Positions 13,641-25,939 of a stretch of 64,000 nt of DNA are shown here, piece by piece; within the stretch, counting starts at the first letter, position 1, and every line of letters begins with the position of its first letter. A program made the position numbers and the translations under genes. This DNA comes from Ochotona curzoniae. Taxonomy: Eukaryota; Chordata; Mammalia; Lagomorpha; Ochotonidae. The stretch lies in assembly GCF_017591425.1 (NCBI RefSeq), contig NW_024464918.1, positions 23,650,001-23,714,000 on the forward strand, given 5' to 3'. The notes beneath the pieces were generated by a model that saw only the letters and a list, made by a program, of their open reading frames with translations, had not been told where the DNA came from and ran no database searches.

Positions 13641-13970
13641 GTTTTTTTTTTTTTTCCTTTAAAGATTTGTTTATTGTTTTGTTTGAAAGGCAGAATTACA
13701 GAAAGAGAAAATGAGGGATAAAGAGACTTCCATCTGCTGGTTTACTACTCACAAGGTTGTAATGGCTAAAGCTGGGCTAGTCTGAAGCTGGGAGCCAGGA
13801 GCTTCTTTGTGGGTCTCTCATGTGAGTGCAGGGACCCCCAGATTTGGGTCATCCCATGCTGCGGGGAGCTGGATTGAAAGCGAAGCATCTAGAACTCGAA
13901 TTGGTGCATCTGTGGGATTCTAGTACCACAGTTGGAGGCTTAGGTGGCTATGCCACTACTCTGGCTATTT
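13641..13970 (-). mobile_element. C-SINE in L1M
   Basis: Antisense copy: TTTAAAGATTTGTTTATTG, GAAAGGCAGAATTACAG, CATCTGCTGGTTTACTAC, GCAGGGACCCCCAGATTTG and a head GCCACTACTCTGGC. Intermediate age. Confidence 0.85.
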
Positions 13971-14189
13971 TTGCTTTTAAAGTGACTTATCTTCAAGCTT
14001 TCTGATTCTTTTTTCCTGCTTGATCAAGTCTGTTCTTGAACCCCTTTGGTGAATTTTTTCAGTTTATTTGTTATATTATTAAATGATAAATTTTTGGTTT
14101 TTTTTTTAAATTCTTTGTTGATATCCTTGTATTGTTTTGGCATTTGTTGTCTGTTTCTCTTTAGCGTACCAAACATCTTCATTTAAATT

Positions 14190-14522
14190 TTCAATTAAAT
14201 TATTTAAGAGGGCAGGGAATGAGGGAGGGAAGATGGAAGAGATGGAGAGAAAGATTAGAGATAAAACTGTCCTCATCTCCTAGTTCAATCTCCAAATGCC
14301 CTTCCAAGTCGAGACTGTGCCAGTCAGTGCCAGGAGAGCAGGAACTCAGGCCAGTCCTGTGAGGCTGGCAGGAACCCGTATCCTTGAGGCTTCGCCACTG
14401 CCTTACAGGTGTACGTGAGCAGGAGCCTGAAGTCAGGAACAGAGCTGGAATCACACCCATGCATTCCAGCCTAGTGTTGGGGCATCCCTAGTGCTAGCTT
14501 AACCTTGCAGGCCAATATCTGT
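14190..14522 (-). mobile_element. Old C-SINE in L1M
   Basis: Antisense and strongly diverged: TTAAGAGGGCAGGGAATGAGGG, CATCTCCTAGTTCAATCTCC, GGAATCACACCCATGCATTCC, and a head CTAGCTTAACCTTGCAGGCC. Confidence 0.65.
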
Positions 14523-15444
14523 GCCTCGTCAATCCATTTTTAAGACAGTTATTTTGAATTCTTTGTCAGGTAATTCTTAGATGTCTGTTTCTTAATCAGT
14601 TGCTTGAGATCCGCTTTGTTGCTTTGACTGGATTATGTTTTTTGATTCTTTGTGTGCTTTTTAAAAAATGTATCTCTTTGTTTTTTGAAGATACTATTGC
14701 ATGAACACACGCACGCACACACACACACACACACACCCCTTCCAGACTCTCACCCCTCAGCCCAGCTGCAGATTCTGGGGACCCTCAGTCTGCTGTGGGC
14801 TTGCATCTTGTCTTGTATGTCTGAGTTCCCATTTGTAGAGGTTTACACGTGTTCTCAAGAGTTCTTAATCCTTTGTCCTGTTGGGAGTCTGTTCTGTTGC
14901 TTATTCTATAGGACTGTAGCAATTCACTCTGCTTGTTGCATCTGAAATAGGCTGCCATCGTCTTCAGATTTTTGTGTCAATCCTTTGGCAGCCCCCCAGG
15001 AATCTGTAATTCAGGGTGCACATTTAGCTCTTCTCCTCATGTCCTGTGGAGATGCTGGGCAATGGAAGTTCTCTCCTGATTGGGTTGTGCTGTTCTGGTG
15101 AGAAGGGGTCATCATGAGTGATTGCAACAAGCTTGCTTATGCGGTATTTCTTGGCTCCCCAGGATGCTGTCACCTCTTAACTGGCTTTAAAGTTCACAAA
15201 GACAATTTGGGTCATACATTGTTGTTAATGTGTGTCTCCTGGGAATGAGGGCCTAGCACTTCCTTTTCAGTTCTTTAGGTCATTCTCAACTGTAAGCACA
15301 TTCCTGTTTTATGAGGTGGAGAAAATATAGTAGAACTTTGACAGGATGTGTAGAGATGGTGGCATTATTTCTTTTTCTGTCCTCTCTCTCCCAGGTCAAG
15401 GATTAATGAAATCCTTTCAGGCTTCTGGCTTTTCGTTCTGTTTC

Positions 15445-15660
15445 TGTCTGTCTTCTTTGGCACTAATAGCTAACATCTCATAATGCTTTTTATGTGTCAC
15501 TGATTCCTCATGTTCCTGTTGGTGTGTGTTAAGTCAGTTACTTTTTACCGTAGTTGTACAAGGAAAATCCTATGGTTAATTCCATTTTACATGTGAGGAA
15601 ACTGAGTTATAGAAGATGTAAATAATTTGCGCTCATATTGATGATAATTGTCTCAGAATC
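15445..15660 (-). mobile_element. MIR remnant
   Basis: Antisense MIR text: AATTCCATTTTACATGTGAGG, AAACTGAGTTATAGAAG, AGATGTAAATAATTTGC. Ancient. Confidence 0.5.
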
Positions 15661-15838
15661 AATTTTAGAAAGGCATTTGCCGCATGAAATGAATACTTAT
15701 AATTTGAACTGAACATCTACTCTTGGTAAAATCCTTTGTTGTCACAGAAAGTTATTATGCATATTATTTTGTGTTGATGTTAAATGTTAATTAGTCTCCT
15801 GGAAATGTTTGTAGTTTACATATCCAAATGAAGAATAA

Positions 15839-16030
<192 letters not shown>

Positions 16031-16270
16031 TAGTATAGTTATTGAATAAGACTCATGCACAGACATAACAAGAACAAAATATAGTTAATAAACAAATATG
16101 CAAAAATAATTGCCCTTGGTAATTATAAAATTTCAAATCAAAGTAAAACTAAAGTGCCATTTGTGGCTCATTAAATTAAAAATATACTGATGAAGAGCCC
16201 ATGTTAATGTGGGGAATACTTATAATGTAATTAAGAGAAATAAATAGACTGAGTAATTATATTTCTAATA

Positions 16271-16330
16271 TACAAGGGAGCTTCAAAAAGTTTATAAGAA
16301 GTTTTTATTATCTTTTTCCAATATCACTGT
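16271..16330 (+). repeat. Terminal-repeat fragment of a mariner-like short element
   Basis: GCTTCAAAAAGTTTATAAG and following TTTTTATTATCTTTTTCC match the end of the CTTCAAAAAGTTCATGGAAA-type element also present at 40.44 kb and 51.3-51.7 kb. Only one end is present. Confidence 0.4.
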
Positions 16331-17215
16331 TTTATTGAAAAAAGTTGTATAGTGCACCTAAGTGCACAACTTTAGATTGATGTAACAAGCAAACCTTCTG
16401 ACAGCTTCTGTAAAGTCTGACTTCTTTGGAGTAATGTCTTGCCCATTCGAGCAATAGTGTCTCAGGGACCTCGGTTGCTTTTCATCCAGGCTCAAGATGA
16501 AAGCAGCCTTTTCTAGGCGGGGTGCTGAATTGAGAGTGTGAGGTGAAGGAAGAAAGCCCCACTTTTTAAAGGGCCTGCCAGTGGCTCTGTGGGCTTGGTA
16601 CTGGGCTTTGTGTTCCACCTGGATGATAAAATGCTTTGTCATTCAAACAAAGTATACATCTGCCATGGACCGTTTGGGGTCATCCTCTGCTGGGTGTGTC
16701 ATAGTGGAGACTATTGCTTTCAAAGTGTCTGTGATTTAGGTAAGCCTCTCATGATCTTCATCATCCTGCAGTTCTTGGCTCTTTACAGCTAGTAGGGGAG
16801 AAAGCAGGCTTTTCTCTCCAACTTCACGAATGTAAGGAAGCAGCAGTACCACGCCTGGGATTGCTACGGCAGGTGGCTGGCTGCTTGGGTTGTGCTTTGA
16901 GCTCCCCAGCAAACTTCATAGCCATACCTTTCTCCGGTTGACTTTCCTGCTCTGCTTCATCAGCGCTTGGAGTCTTCTCACAGTTATTTTAAAAATGGAG
17001 TCCTCTTGGGGTTGGAGGTCTCACTTGAGCTGATGCCTCAGCTGCCCCAGGCAGCTTCTTGCTTTGGTCTCGGCATGGTCTCCCCGCAGGACAGTGGAGT
17101 GCAGAGAATTCTGAGATCCCCTGAGAGGCACAAGGAGCACCTTCCCTACCCGTCAAAGGCTAAACAGAGCAAGATGGAGGCAGTGAGGTACATAGTCTTT
17201 TGACTCCATTTTCAA
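16330..17215 (-). pseudogene. Unidentified antisense pseudogene-like relic
   Basis: Read on the minus strand, this block has long coding-like stretches interrupted by scattered stops and shifts. It begins near 17075 with MPRPKQ, then a lysine/glutamate-rich section (KTPSADEAEQESQPEKG in another frame), then ITDTLKAIVSTMTHPAEDD. After a stop comes the open frame 16642-16358 (MTKHFIIQVEHKAQYQAH onward, ending INLKLCT). AATAAA-like hexamers follow at about 16340 and 16310. This looks like a processed copy of a charged nuclear-type protein, but I do not recognise the parent and saw no target-site duplication. It could instead be internal sequence of a DNA transposon whose terminal repeat borders it. 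Confidence 0.35.
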
Positions 17216-18420
17216 AGAAATTTCAGAAAGCCCCTTCCTATATACTACAATAATAATTATTTAATGTAAGGGTAGTAATAGTTAATCATTATTGAGTGCT
17301 TACCGTGTACTATTGATAAAAGGACCAAATTTTGTTGATCCCCTAGAAACCTTTGCAGTGGCTGTTGTTGTTGTTCTGATACTGTGAATAGGAAAGCACA
17401 GACATCTAGAGTTCCTGACTGGCCAGGCAGCATAGGCATCCATGGAGATGGTAAGCAGCTGGGTGAGAGGAAGTCTCTCTGGAGTTATAAGATCCTATGT
17501 ACCATCTATAAGTAGAGCAGGGATTTTTTTTGTGTGTGTGCTAACGCATGACTTTTATATACTCTATTGCCTTTGTAGCATTCTTTTAAAATTTCTTTAG
17601 AGCAAAATCCTTTCATTTAGCATTTTCGTTTGCTTGTTGCAGTGCTCTTATAGAGCAGTTATATTTTATTATTGTCATCAATTGTGATGATAATCACACT
17701 TAACATATTATCATAATTTTTTTAGGTATAGGTTGCCTGATTTTGTTTTGTATGGCATATTGGTCCAAGGAACTCTTGTTTGATTCCCACACGTTTCTGG
17801 GTGATGGGACCTTGTTTTCATTTTTCATTTTTCATAAGTCTAGGTTCTGAAATGAACCTGGACCAGAAGGTACTGGCTTGAAAAGCTCAGGTTAGTGAAT
17901 GAGTAATCAGTATAGTTTCATATGCCATCACAGTACTGACCAGATTGTGGTTATGTTGAAATGGTTCGTGGCATTTATTCTGATTCGTGCAGTCAGCTTG
18001 AACCTAATTTTGAAGGATACAGTTGAAGTTCCAGTTCTGAAGTCACCTTTACACACTCAGATATTGTTGCAAATGTGTTTGCCTTGTTTCAATACAGACA
18101 TTTGTAAAACACCTATGTTCTGTAAAATTACACTCTAAAAATAATGGGAAAATTAATTTTATTGCATTCCACTGATTGAGTTGGACTTTGTGTATTTTTT
18201 AGATTTTATTGCAAAACATATGATAATTAGATGGCATTTTTTGGATTGTAAGTCTATGAAGGGAAAGAATGGATTATTATTTTGGGAAAGTTAACAGTTG
18301 GCTGAACTGAGGTTCAAAGTTAGTATTCCCTAATATCGTTGATTAAAGCCATCATTTGTGGAAGCCATTTTTGCTTACTGAGCTATGTGTAAATAAGTTG
18401 GCTATTGTTGGCAAATTCTT

Positions 18421-18754
18421 TTTTTTTTTTAATATTTATTTATTTTTATTGGAAAGTCAGATATACAAAGAGGAGGAGAGACAGAAAGGAAGATCTTCTG
18501 TATGTTGATTCACTCTCCAAGTGTCTGCAGCAGCCTGAACGAGCCAATCCAAAGCCAGGAGCCTAGAGCCTGTTCCGGTTCTCCCACACGGGTGCAGGGT
18601 CCCAAGTTTTTGGGCCGTTCTTGACTGCCTTCCCAGGCCACAGCAAGGAGTTGGATAGGAAGCGGGGCTGCCGGGATTAGAATTGGCATCTGTATGGGAT
18701 CCTGATGTATGCAAGGCAAAGACTTTAGCCACTAGGCTACTGTGCCGGGCCCTG
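18421..18754 (-). mobile_element. C-SINE, full length, young
   Basis: Antisense copy flanked by a perfect 14-bp duplication GTTGGCAAATTCTT (18407-18420 and 18755-18768). The head reads CTACTGTGCCGGGCCC. Confidence 0.93.
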
Positions 18755-19031
18755 GTTGGCAAATTCTTATTCAGTTAACAGCAACTGATACCACCAGTGA
18801 CAACTCAAAATTTTAATGCTCCTTCTTCTACTTATCAAAGCTTTCACTGTATGTTAAGGATAAAGATGATGGAAGTTTCTGGAGAGTGAGATTAGAGGGA
18901 TTAGAATGCTCACAGACAACCCTTGCAGTGTGAAGCTCATATTAGGGCAACTGGCTGCGTCTGATAAGTAGCTTGAGCTTAGAAACACACCATTATAATA
19001 CATTTGTTGAAATATTTCAAAATAAGTTAAT

Positions 19032-19357
19032 CTTTTTTTTAAAGATATGTATTTATTTGTTTGAAAGCGTTGAAGAAAGAGGCAGAGGCAGAGAAATCTT
19101 CATTCCACTGGTTCACTCCCCAGTTGGCTGCAACAGCTTGGACTGGACCAGTCCTAAAGCCAGGAGCCAGGAGCTTCTCCCAGGTTTCCCACGTGGGTAG
19201 GAGAGGCCCAAGCACATGGGCCATCTTCTGTTGCTTTCCCTGGGCCATCAGTAGGGAGCTGCTACTCAAGTGGGGCAGCAGAGACTCGCTGGAGCCCATG
19301 TAGGAGGCAGGCCCTGCAGGTGGTGGCTTTACCCGTTACGTCACACCACCAGCCCCT
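19032..19357 (-). mobile_element. C-SINE, older
   Basis: Antisense copy: AAAGATATGTATTTATTTG, CATTCCACTGGTTCACTCCCC, CCACGTGGGTAGGAGAGGCCC, and a head GTCACACCACCAGCCCC. Confidence 0.85.
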
Positions 19358-19829
19358 ACAGACATCTTAACAAGCATAGGCCAACTACCAACTCCTGAAC
19401 TAAAAGCAGAGTTCATTGTGTCTTCAGCATGATTATTCTGTGTGAAAAAGGCTTCTGGTTGTATGTTTATTGTAGGGAATTTAATATCAAGCTTTAAACA
19501 AAGGTGATTTTTTTTTTCCCTTCTCTGATACTGTGTTTTACCTCTTGAACCCTCTACTCTCTCTAAAGTTAAATCGTGGTCATAGTTTATGGGTTCTTCA
19601 GTGAAGTCAGTCAAGGTCACATATACGAAACCATCCTGATGCATAAGCCTCAAGGATTATTAACATTAAGAGAAATCCACTGCCAGAAAGTATGTTTTTA
19701 TAGGTAAATAGCCATTTAGAAACCTACCTGAACAAAAATTTTACATGCATAATGGCATAGGGCAGCATTGTATGGTTTCTTTGAAAAATAATTTTTAACC
19801 ATTTTAAAGTTGTATCAGCTCTTCAAGTA

Positions 19830-20170
19830 CAATAATCATCCTAAATTATGCTTAGAGTATCTGTGTTTCACATTGTGATATAAAACTTTCCATGTGTCCA
19901 TGTGTGCTTACCAATGTACACATATGTTTGTTATGAAAAAGTGGGATTATTTTGTCTCACTTTTAAATTTATTGCTATATTGTGAACATCTTTCTGTGTC
20001 ATTACTTATTTGAAAACATGTTTTTTTGAAGCCTACGTAATGCTTCACTGGCAAAACAGCTCTCACTGCTATTTATTCACTATTAAATAGTACTGAAGTA
20101 GATCCTTCAATGTAAATACTGTGTTCATGTGTCATTGCTTGTTCTGTGAAGATTTTTGTTGCAGACTGCT
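19830..20170 (-). mobile_element. Antisense old L1 remnant
   Basis: TTGTGAACATCTTTCTGTGTCATTA and GCTATTTATTCACTATTAAATAG are diverged forms of old-L1 3' text read in antisense. Confidence 0.4.
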
Positions 20171-21560
20171 GAATCTCATTCTAAAAAAATTATATCTTCT
20201 ATCAGCATCTAACACGGGACATCATTTTCTTGCTTTATAACTTAAATGAATATTTTAATTCAAGAATTTGTTTTTGTTTTTTGAAAAGTAGGGCCAATTA
20301 CTCTCACCTTGTAGAATCGTTTTGAAAAGGAAAGAAAATGTATTTAGCTCCTGTCTTGGGATGTCTGTACCAAACGGAGATGAAAGTTAATGATGCTGTC
20401 GTTCAAGGTGACCTCAGTGCCCCCCAAGCTTTTGAGATTGTGCTGCTCTGTCCTAATGACTCCGAGGGGTCCCATTCCCTATCAGTGAGTTGAGCATCCA
20501 GCGTAAACGCCTGTCTTGGCAGTCACCACCTTACAAAGAGTGAATGTGTCAGAGCTCAGCCGTTCCAGTAAGGAGGACAGAAGCAAATAAAACTGCTGCT
20601 CAGAAGAGTCAGTGAAAGCCAGGGACTTAACCCAAGGCCACCTGTTGGATAGGATGCAGGCTGTGTATCGGAGACTCACATTTCCTGCTTATTTGTTGTG
20701 AATTCTTTCAAAATTCTTCACACGAACACCTGGAACACGTTGTTCGTTAAATACATTCTCTCTCCACTTCCAGAGGGTTTATTTCCCAACTCTGATTTTA
20801 CCTCTGTGGATAATATTTTTTAATCCCACTCTTGAGTGCTCACATAGATTGATTTGGTTGATATTTATTCATTAGGTACCATGAGAATATTATCAAGAGT
20901 TCCTGGTTGTTAGCAACTTATTTCTAGATCAGTTAAATCATAGTAGTTGCTGTCTTCTAAATTCCCCTGCCAATCAGCTCTGCTCACACTGTTCCCTCTA
21001 GAGTTTTCATGGTAGAAAATATAACCTTGGTGGGAAAACACCTTGCTAAAATGAATATTCTGTAAGTGATACACTTTTTGCTCCTTCCACTGAGTTTAAA
21101 TCAATGCCTTTACTTTGACTATGAAACATATGATTCCAGAATCCCTCAGTGGCTCATTGGAATTCACTCAGGTTGTAGTCGACTCTGCTCAGTGCTGAAA
21201 CTTTTGGGAATCCTTTTAAATCTGCCAGTTGAAGATTTGGGATGTGCCTTTGATGAAATGAGGTGAAACCTGGAAAGTTTAGTTCTTCCTTGAAATGACA
21301 GGAAGTAGCTTTCTGAGCTCCAGAGTGTTCGCATCATGGTGAGTGTAGTGATGAAGGAAAGTTTGTGACCTGCCAGTGGAGTGGGCCTGCTAGCCCAGCC
21401 AGGAGTCTAGACACTTGGGTTCTTGTTCTGTCTTGGTTGCTTTGGAATGGCCCTATGTACTCTGCGTATCACTGACATTTGTTTATTTGTTTGTTTATTT
21501 TCTTATGGTAGAAGCAGATTGGACTAGGTAGATTATTTTCAGTTCTCAAATTGTATGATT

Positions 21561-21812
21561 TCTAAAAAAGATGTATTTATTTGGAAGGCAGAGTTACAGA
21601 CAAGAGGAGAGGGAAGAGGAGAAGGAGATGGGGAGCGGAGAGCTTTTCCACCTGCTGATTGACTTCCGGAAGGTCCACAATGGCTAGGGCTGGGCCAGTC
21701 CAAAGCCAGGACCTTGGAACTCCATCCTGGTCTCACGCATGGTAGCAGGGCATGGCGTGTGCTCACATGGGATGCTGACATTGCATTCAGTGTCTGAATC
21801 TGTTACCCTAAA
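21561..21812 (-). mobile_element. Old SINE, internally shortened
   Basis: Antisense copy with AAAAAGATGTATTTATTTGG, CACCTGCTGATTGACTTCC, GGGCCAGTCCAAAGCCAGG and CTCACATGGGATGCTGAC. The middle of the body (price-of-inclusion segment around the GGTCCC box) is missing. Confidence 0.75.
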
Positions 21813-22029
21813 GTGCTGGAAACTGAAACTGTATGATTTTTTTAAAAAAAAATCTCCTGTTTATCCAATCTCTGCTAAGTTTTTGTTGTTTTTGTTGTTG
21901 TTGTTTGTTTGATGATTTCTCTCTAAGTTTGCTGGCAAGTTTGTTAGTTTAAATCTGGATCTAAGAACAGTAGAGATAACTGATTTAATCAGCTGATGAT
22001 CAACAATTGAAATGCCAATTAAATATATA

Positions 22030-22358
22030 TCTAAGGATGTATATTTGAAAGAAAGAGTGGCAGAATGAGTGAGAGTGAGTCAAGGAGAGAGACAGATCAT
22101 CCATCTTCTGATCTGTACCTTAGATGGCAACAAGAGCTGAGCTGGGCCAAGTCAAATCCAGGAGCCAGGACCTCATTTGGGTCTCCTGTGTGGATGGCAG
22201 AAACCCAGACACTTGGTCCATCATTTGTTACCTACCAGGTACATCAGCAGGAAGTTGGATTAGAAATGCAGAGTGTCAGGACTTGACCCAGGCATTCCTG
22301 TATAGGATGTATGCATCCCAAGGAGCAGCTTAACCCTCTGGGTCAAGTGCCCAGCCCA
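22030..22358 (-). mobile_element. Old SINE
   Basis: Antisense copy: GTATATTTGAAAGAAAGAG, CATCTTCTGATCTGTACC, GTGTGGATGGCAGAAACCCAG, and a head TTAACCCTCTGGGTCAAGTG. It is directly followed by a sense SINE. Confidence 0.75.
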
Positions 22359-22391
22359 AAATAAAATACTTAAATGTGTATTTGAGGTCTT

Positions 22392-22701
22392 ATGTGATGG
22401 CCCTGTGGCTAAATCCTTGCCTTGCAGGAGCCAGGATTCAATATGGGTGCCAATTCATGTCCCACTGCTCTACTTCCCTCCCAGCTCAATGCCTACCTGG
22501 AAAGCAGGTTAGGACAGTCCAAAGCTTTGGGACCCTGTAGCCACCTGGGAGGCTTGGAAGAAGCTCCTGGCTCCTGGCTTCGGATTGGCCCAGCTCTGGC
22601 TATTGTGGCCATTTGGGGGGTGTACCAGTGGACGAAAGATCATTATCGCTCCTTCTTTATGTAGATCTGCCTTTCCAATAAAAATAAAATCTTTTAAAAA
22701 T
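22392..22701 (+). mobile_element. C-SINE, sense
   Basis: ATGTGATGGCCCTGTGGCTAAATCC head, CAATATGGGTGCCAATTCATG, ATTTGGGGGGTGTACCAGTGG, tail CAATAAAAATAAAATC. A T-run (22708-22728) follows. Confidence 0.87.
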
Positions 22702-22904
22702 GTAGGTTTTTTTTTTTTTTTTTTTTTAAACAAGATACTGTATAGCAGAAAGTATGGCAAGCATGTGGTATGGTGGTTTCAGAGACTAGTAGCTTTTCCA
22801 GGTACTGATGCTCAATAATAGATAGGTTGGCTCATTGCAAGCCATGTCCTCTATAAACAGAATGCTCTAGAATCTTAAGGCAAGGCCAGATACATCTCAC
22901 TAAT

Positions 22905-23120
22905 AATAGCGGCTGTGATTCACTGAGTGCTTTCTGTGAGGAAAGTACTCGGCTGTCTTGTGAACGTTTGGTCCTAGCAATAGCCCGCTGAAAGAGACTT
23001 GGTATTTTCCTGTTTCCATTTTACAAACGAGGAAGCGAGGCACACAGATACTAAATTATTTGCTCAAGGTTATCAGCCAGCAAGTGGCAGAGCTGGAACC
23101 CAGGTGATCTAATATTGGAG
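22905..23120 (-). mobile_element. MIR, antisense
   Basis: Well-preserved antisense MIR: GAGTGCTTTCTGTGAGG, CCATTTTACAAACGAGG, AAGCGAGGCACACAG, GCAAGTGGCAGAGCTGGAACCCAGG. Confidence 0.75.
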
Positions 23121-23162
23121 TAGACTCTTTTTTTTTTTTTTTCTTTTTTTTATGTATGTTTT

Positions 23163-23493
23163 GGGCCCGGCGGCGTGGCCTAACTGCTAAAGTCCTCTCC
23201 TTGAACGTGCCTGGATCCCATATGGGCGCAGGTTCTAATCCCGGCAGCTCCACTTCCCTTCCAGCCCCCTGCTTGTGGCCTGGGAAAGCAGTCGAGGATG
23301 GCCCAAAGCCTTGGGATCCTGCACCCGTGTGGGAGACCCGGAAGAAGTTCCTGGCTCTTTGCTTTGGATTGGCACAGCACCGGCCATTGTGGTCACTTGG
23401 GGAGTGAATCATCGGACAGAAGATCTTCCTCTCTGTCTCTCCTCCTCTGTGTATATCTGACTTTCCAATGAATAAATAAATCTTAAAAAAAAA
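23163..23493 (+). mobile_element. C-SINE, sense, young
   Basis: GGGCCCGGCGGCGTGGCC head, CTCCTTGAACGTGCCTGGATCCC, GGTTCTAATCCCGGCAGCTCC, ATCATCGGACAGAAGATC, tail CAATGAATAAATAAATC plus A-run. It abuts an antisense SINE tail to tail. Confidence 0.93.
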
Positions 23494-23496
23494 ATA

Positions 23497-23821
23497 AGAT
23501 ATGTTTCTTTGAAGGCAGAATTACAGCAAGAGGGAGAGGTAGAGAGAAAGAGAGGGAGATCTTCAATGTGCTAGTTCACTTCCCAAATGGCTGCAATGGC
23601 CGTGCAAGGGCTGGGCCAGGCCAAAGCCAGAAGCCAGGAACTTCTGGGTTTCTCATGTGGGTAACTGGGCCCTAAGCACTTGTGCCATCTTGTGCCGCTT
23701 TCCCAGGGGCACTGGCAAGGAGCTGGATGAGAAGCAAGCAGCTGAGACATGAAGTGGCTCCCATAAGGGATGCTCAGCATCACAAGTAGTAACCTCACTC
23801 ACTACGGCACAATGCCAGCCC
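23497..23821 (-). mobile_element. SINE, antisense, tail-to-tail partner
   Basis: ATGTTTCTTTGAAGGCAGAATTACAG, CAATGTGCTAGTTCACTTCCC, GGGCCAGGCCAAAGCCAG, and a head CGGCACAATGCCAGCCCC. With the preceding copy it forms an inverted pair separated by 3 bp. Confidence 0.87.
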
Positions 23822-24339
23822 CTGAACCCACTGTCTTAACTGGTGTTTCTTTGAGTCTCTGGTGTGGACAGGGAGCTTGGGTGAGGAGTAAAACCCAACG
23901 GATGACTTGTCTTCATTAACATTGAGTGTTTTTCTAACCTTTAAGTGGACACTTGTAAAGCTGTGGAGAAAACAGCCATGTCTTCGTCACACTGTGGTAA
24001 TTGCTTCTTAGGGCCCCTGTATGTTCAACGAAGTATCTTTTGGTGGTTTGGGAACTTTCTCACTATTCTGGATGGAATTTAAAACCAATCTACTAGTTTT
24101 CTGAGTCTGTTCTCTCATTCTGTCATGCCAAATTCAAAGACAAAGACAGACGATAAGAACATAGGAATTTGTGGCTCTCACAAATCGTCACCTACCTTGT
24201 GTAAACTTAAGGCTGGCACAGAGTTGAAAACTGAAATAGTTCTGGCCAGGCTGCACTGAAAAAATAGTGGCAGTGTTTACACATCATGCACGCTAAATGC
24301 ATTTGAGATACAGATCTGTTGTGGATTAAAAATCTCATT

Positions 24340-24750
24340 ACTTACAGGATTGGGTGGGATTCAGCAAGTCTCTGTGCTAAGTAAAGGCTCTTACTTGGAC
24401 AAAGGACCAAGAAATTGTGAATTTGGTGTCTCATCCCAAGGGTCAATACAGAGGTCTGGGTGGAGCTGTTTGTATTGGAAAAATGGTGTCTCTTTGCATT
24501 GCTCCACTGTCGCGAAAGGGCAGCAGGTGCTTCGGCTGTGCAGCACTGCTGCTGGGAGGTGACCTGAGCTCTCAGGGAGTCCGTCGGACCCTCTTGAACA
24601 CTGTTCTCTTTGCCTGTGATTGTCACCCGGCTTCCCATTGTATAGGAGGATGTCACCTGTTGATGGGCCATCCCTTGTGCGTTGGGCAGCAGACAGAATC
24701 CCAGGAAGTTGATGGGAAGCAAACTGCAGTGCTTGCCTTTTCATAGAGGA
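24340..24750. other. Unassigned block with overlapping frames on both strands
   Basis: Unique-looking, GC-richer sequence with overlapping open frames of 126 and 117 codons (minus) and 109 codons (plus). No domain, signal peptide or familiar motif is visible in any. With neither splice context nor codon signal I cannot call a gene; chance frames are the likeliest reading. Confidence 0.3.
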
Positions 24751-24965
24751 AAAGGATTTTCATTCAGGCAATCCCAGTTTGCTGGAATGATATTTCTTTA
24801 TAACTCACTTTTATTGGAATCCTGTTTGCTGCCTGGGAGTTGAATCTTTATTTCTTGGCTAGCTTTCTTTCCTGAAGACTAGCTAATTCTTTTTCTTTCT
24901 CAGAATTTCCTTGGTGTAGAAAAATGGTGACTTCTTAAAATTCACCAAGTCCTTCCCACCTCCTT

Positions 24966-25275
24966 ATTTTAAAGATCTGTTTATTTTATTTGAAAGATGG
25001 CTTTATAGAGAGAAGATGAAAGAAAAGATCTCCCATCTGCTGATTCACTCTCCAAGTGGCCGCAACAGCTTGAGCTCAGTTGATCCGAAGCCAGGAGCCA
25101 GGAGCCACATCTCCCACGTAGGTGCAGGGCCCAAGGATTTGGGTCATTCTCTACTGCTTTCACAGGCCATAATCAGGGAGCTGCATTGGAAGTGGGGCAG
25201 CTGGGACACTGACACCCATATTGATGCCAGACTTGCAAATGGAGGATTAACCTGTTGAGCCTTGGCACTAGCCCC
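24966..25275 (-). mobile_element. C-SINE, antisense
   Basis: TTTTAAAGATCTGTTTATTTTATTTG, CATCTGCTGATTCACTCTCC, GAGCCACATCTCCCACGTAGG, and a head GAGCCTTGGCACTAGCCCC. Confidence 0.85.
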
Positions 25276-25399
25276 AACAATTCACCAACACCTTTTACAG
25301 TGGCTCCCAGTTGAAGTAGATTCTAAAGACCATGATTAAAAATTTTCTTGACCCATATCCTTTATTGGGATGTAACTTTTGTTTATTAAAACCTATCCT

Positions 25400-25680
25400 A
25401 GGGACCAGCAACAGGGTGCAGTAGATTATGCCTCTGCCTTTGGTGCTAGCATCCTGAATGGATACTGGTTTCATTCCCATCTACTCCAGCTCTCTGCTGA
25501 TGTTTCTGGGAAAGTAGCAGAGGATTGCACCCATATAGAAGATCTGGAAGAAGCTCCAGGCTCCTGGCTTGGGACTAGCCCAGTTCTGGCCATTGCAGTC
25601 ATTTGGCGGTTGATCCAGTGGATGGAAGCTGTCTGTCTGTATCTGTTTCTCTTATCTTTCAAATAAAGAGAGAGAATTGT
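25400..25680 (+). mobile_element. Old C-SINE, sense
   Basis: GGGACCAGCAACAGGGTGC head, GAAGAAGCTCCAGGCTCCTGGC, CATTTGGCGGTTGATCCAGTGG, tail CTTTCAAATAAAG. Confidence 0.8.
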
Positions 25681-25939
25681 TTATAAAACAAATAAACAAG
25701 CAACCAAAACCTCTTAACCTTCATGATTTCTATGTTTGAAATAGCTCAAGTAAAAAAAAAAGTTATACTCCTCTCAGAAAGACTCTTAGTTTTTAGGAAA
25801 CTTTACCTATTTGAAAATGTTTTGAATAGATATTACCTGCACATAAATTACTTAAATAATTTCCAGTAGAAGCATTTGTTCTCTTGCCTCTTCTGACTGC
25901 TTGTGGAGTCAGCAGAATTCATCCTGCACCAACCAGCTG

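Larger units (their letters stand above)
13445..15120 (-). mobile_element. Antisense L1M, interrupted by two SINEs
   Basis: Three pieces (13445-13640, 13971-14189, 14523-15120) read collinearly as antisense old L1: TTTCAGCATTTTGAAATC; TTCTTGAACCCCTTTGGTGAATT; CCATTTTTAAGACAGTTATTTTG followed by AATTCTTTGTCAGGTAATTC. A (CA)n run lies at 14710-14736. The 97-codon frame at 14652 has no known family. Confidence 0.6.

Noticed and set aside
23163..23260. tRNA gene in the C-SINE heads
   Set aside because: C-SINE heads are tRNA-derived with A/B-box-like text, but no intact cloverleaf is present; they are retroposon promoters.
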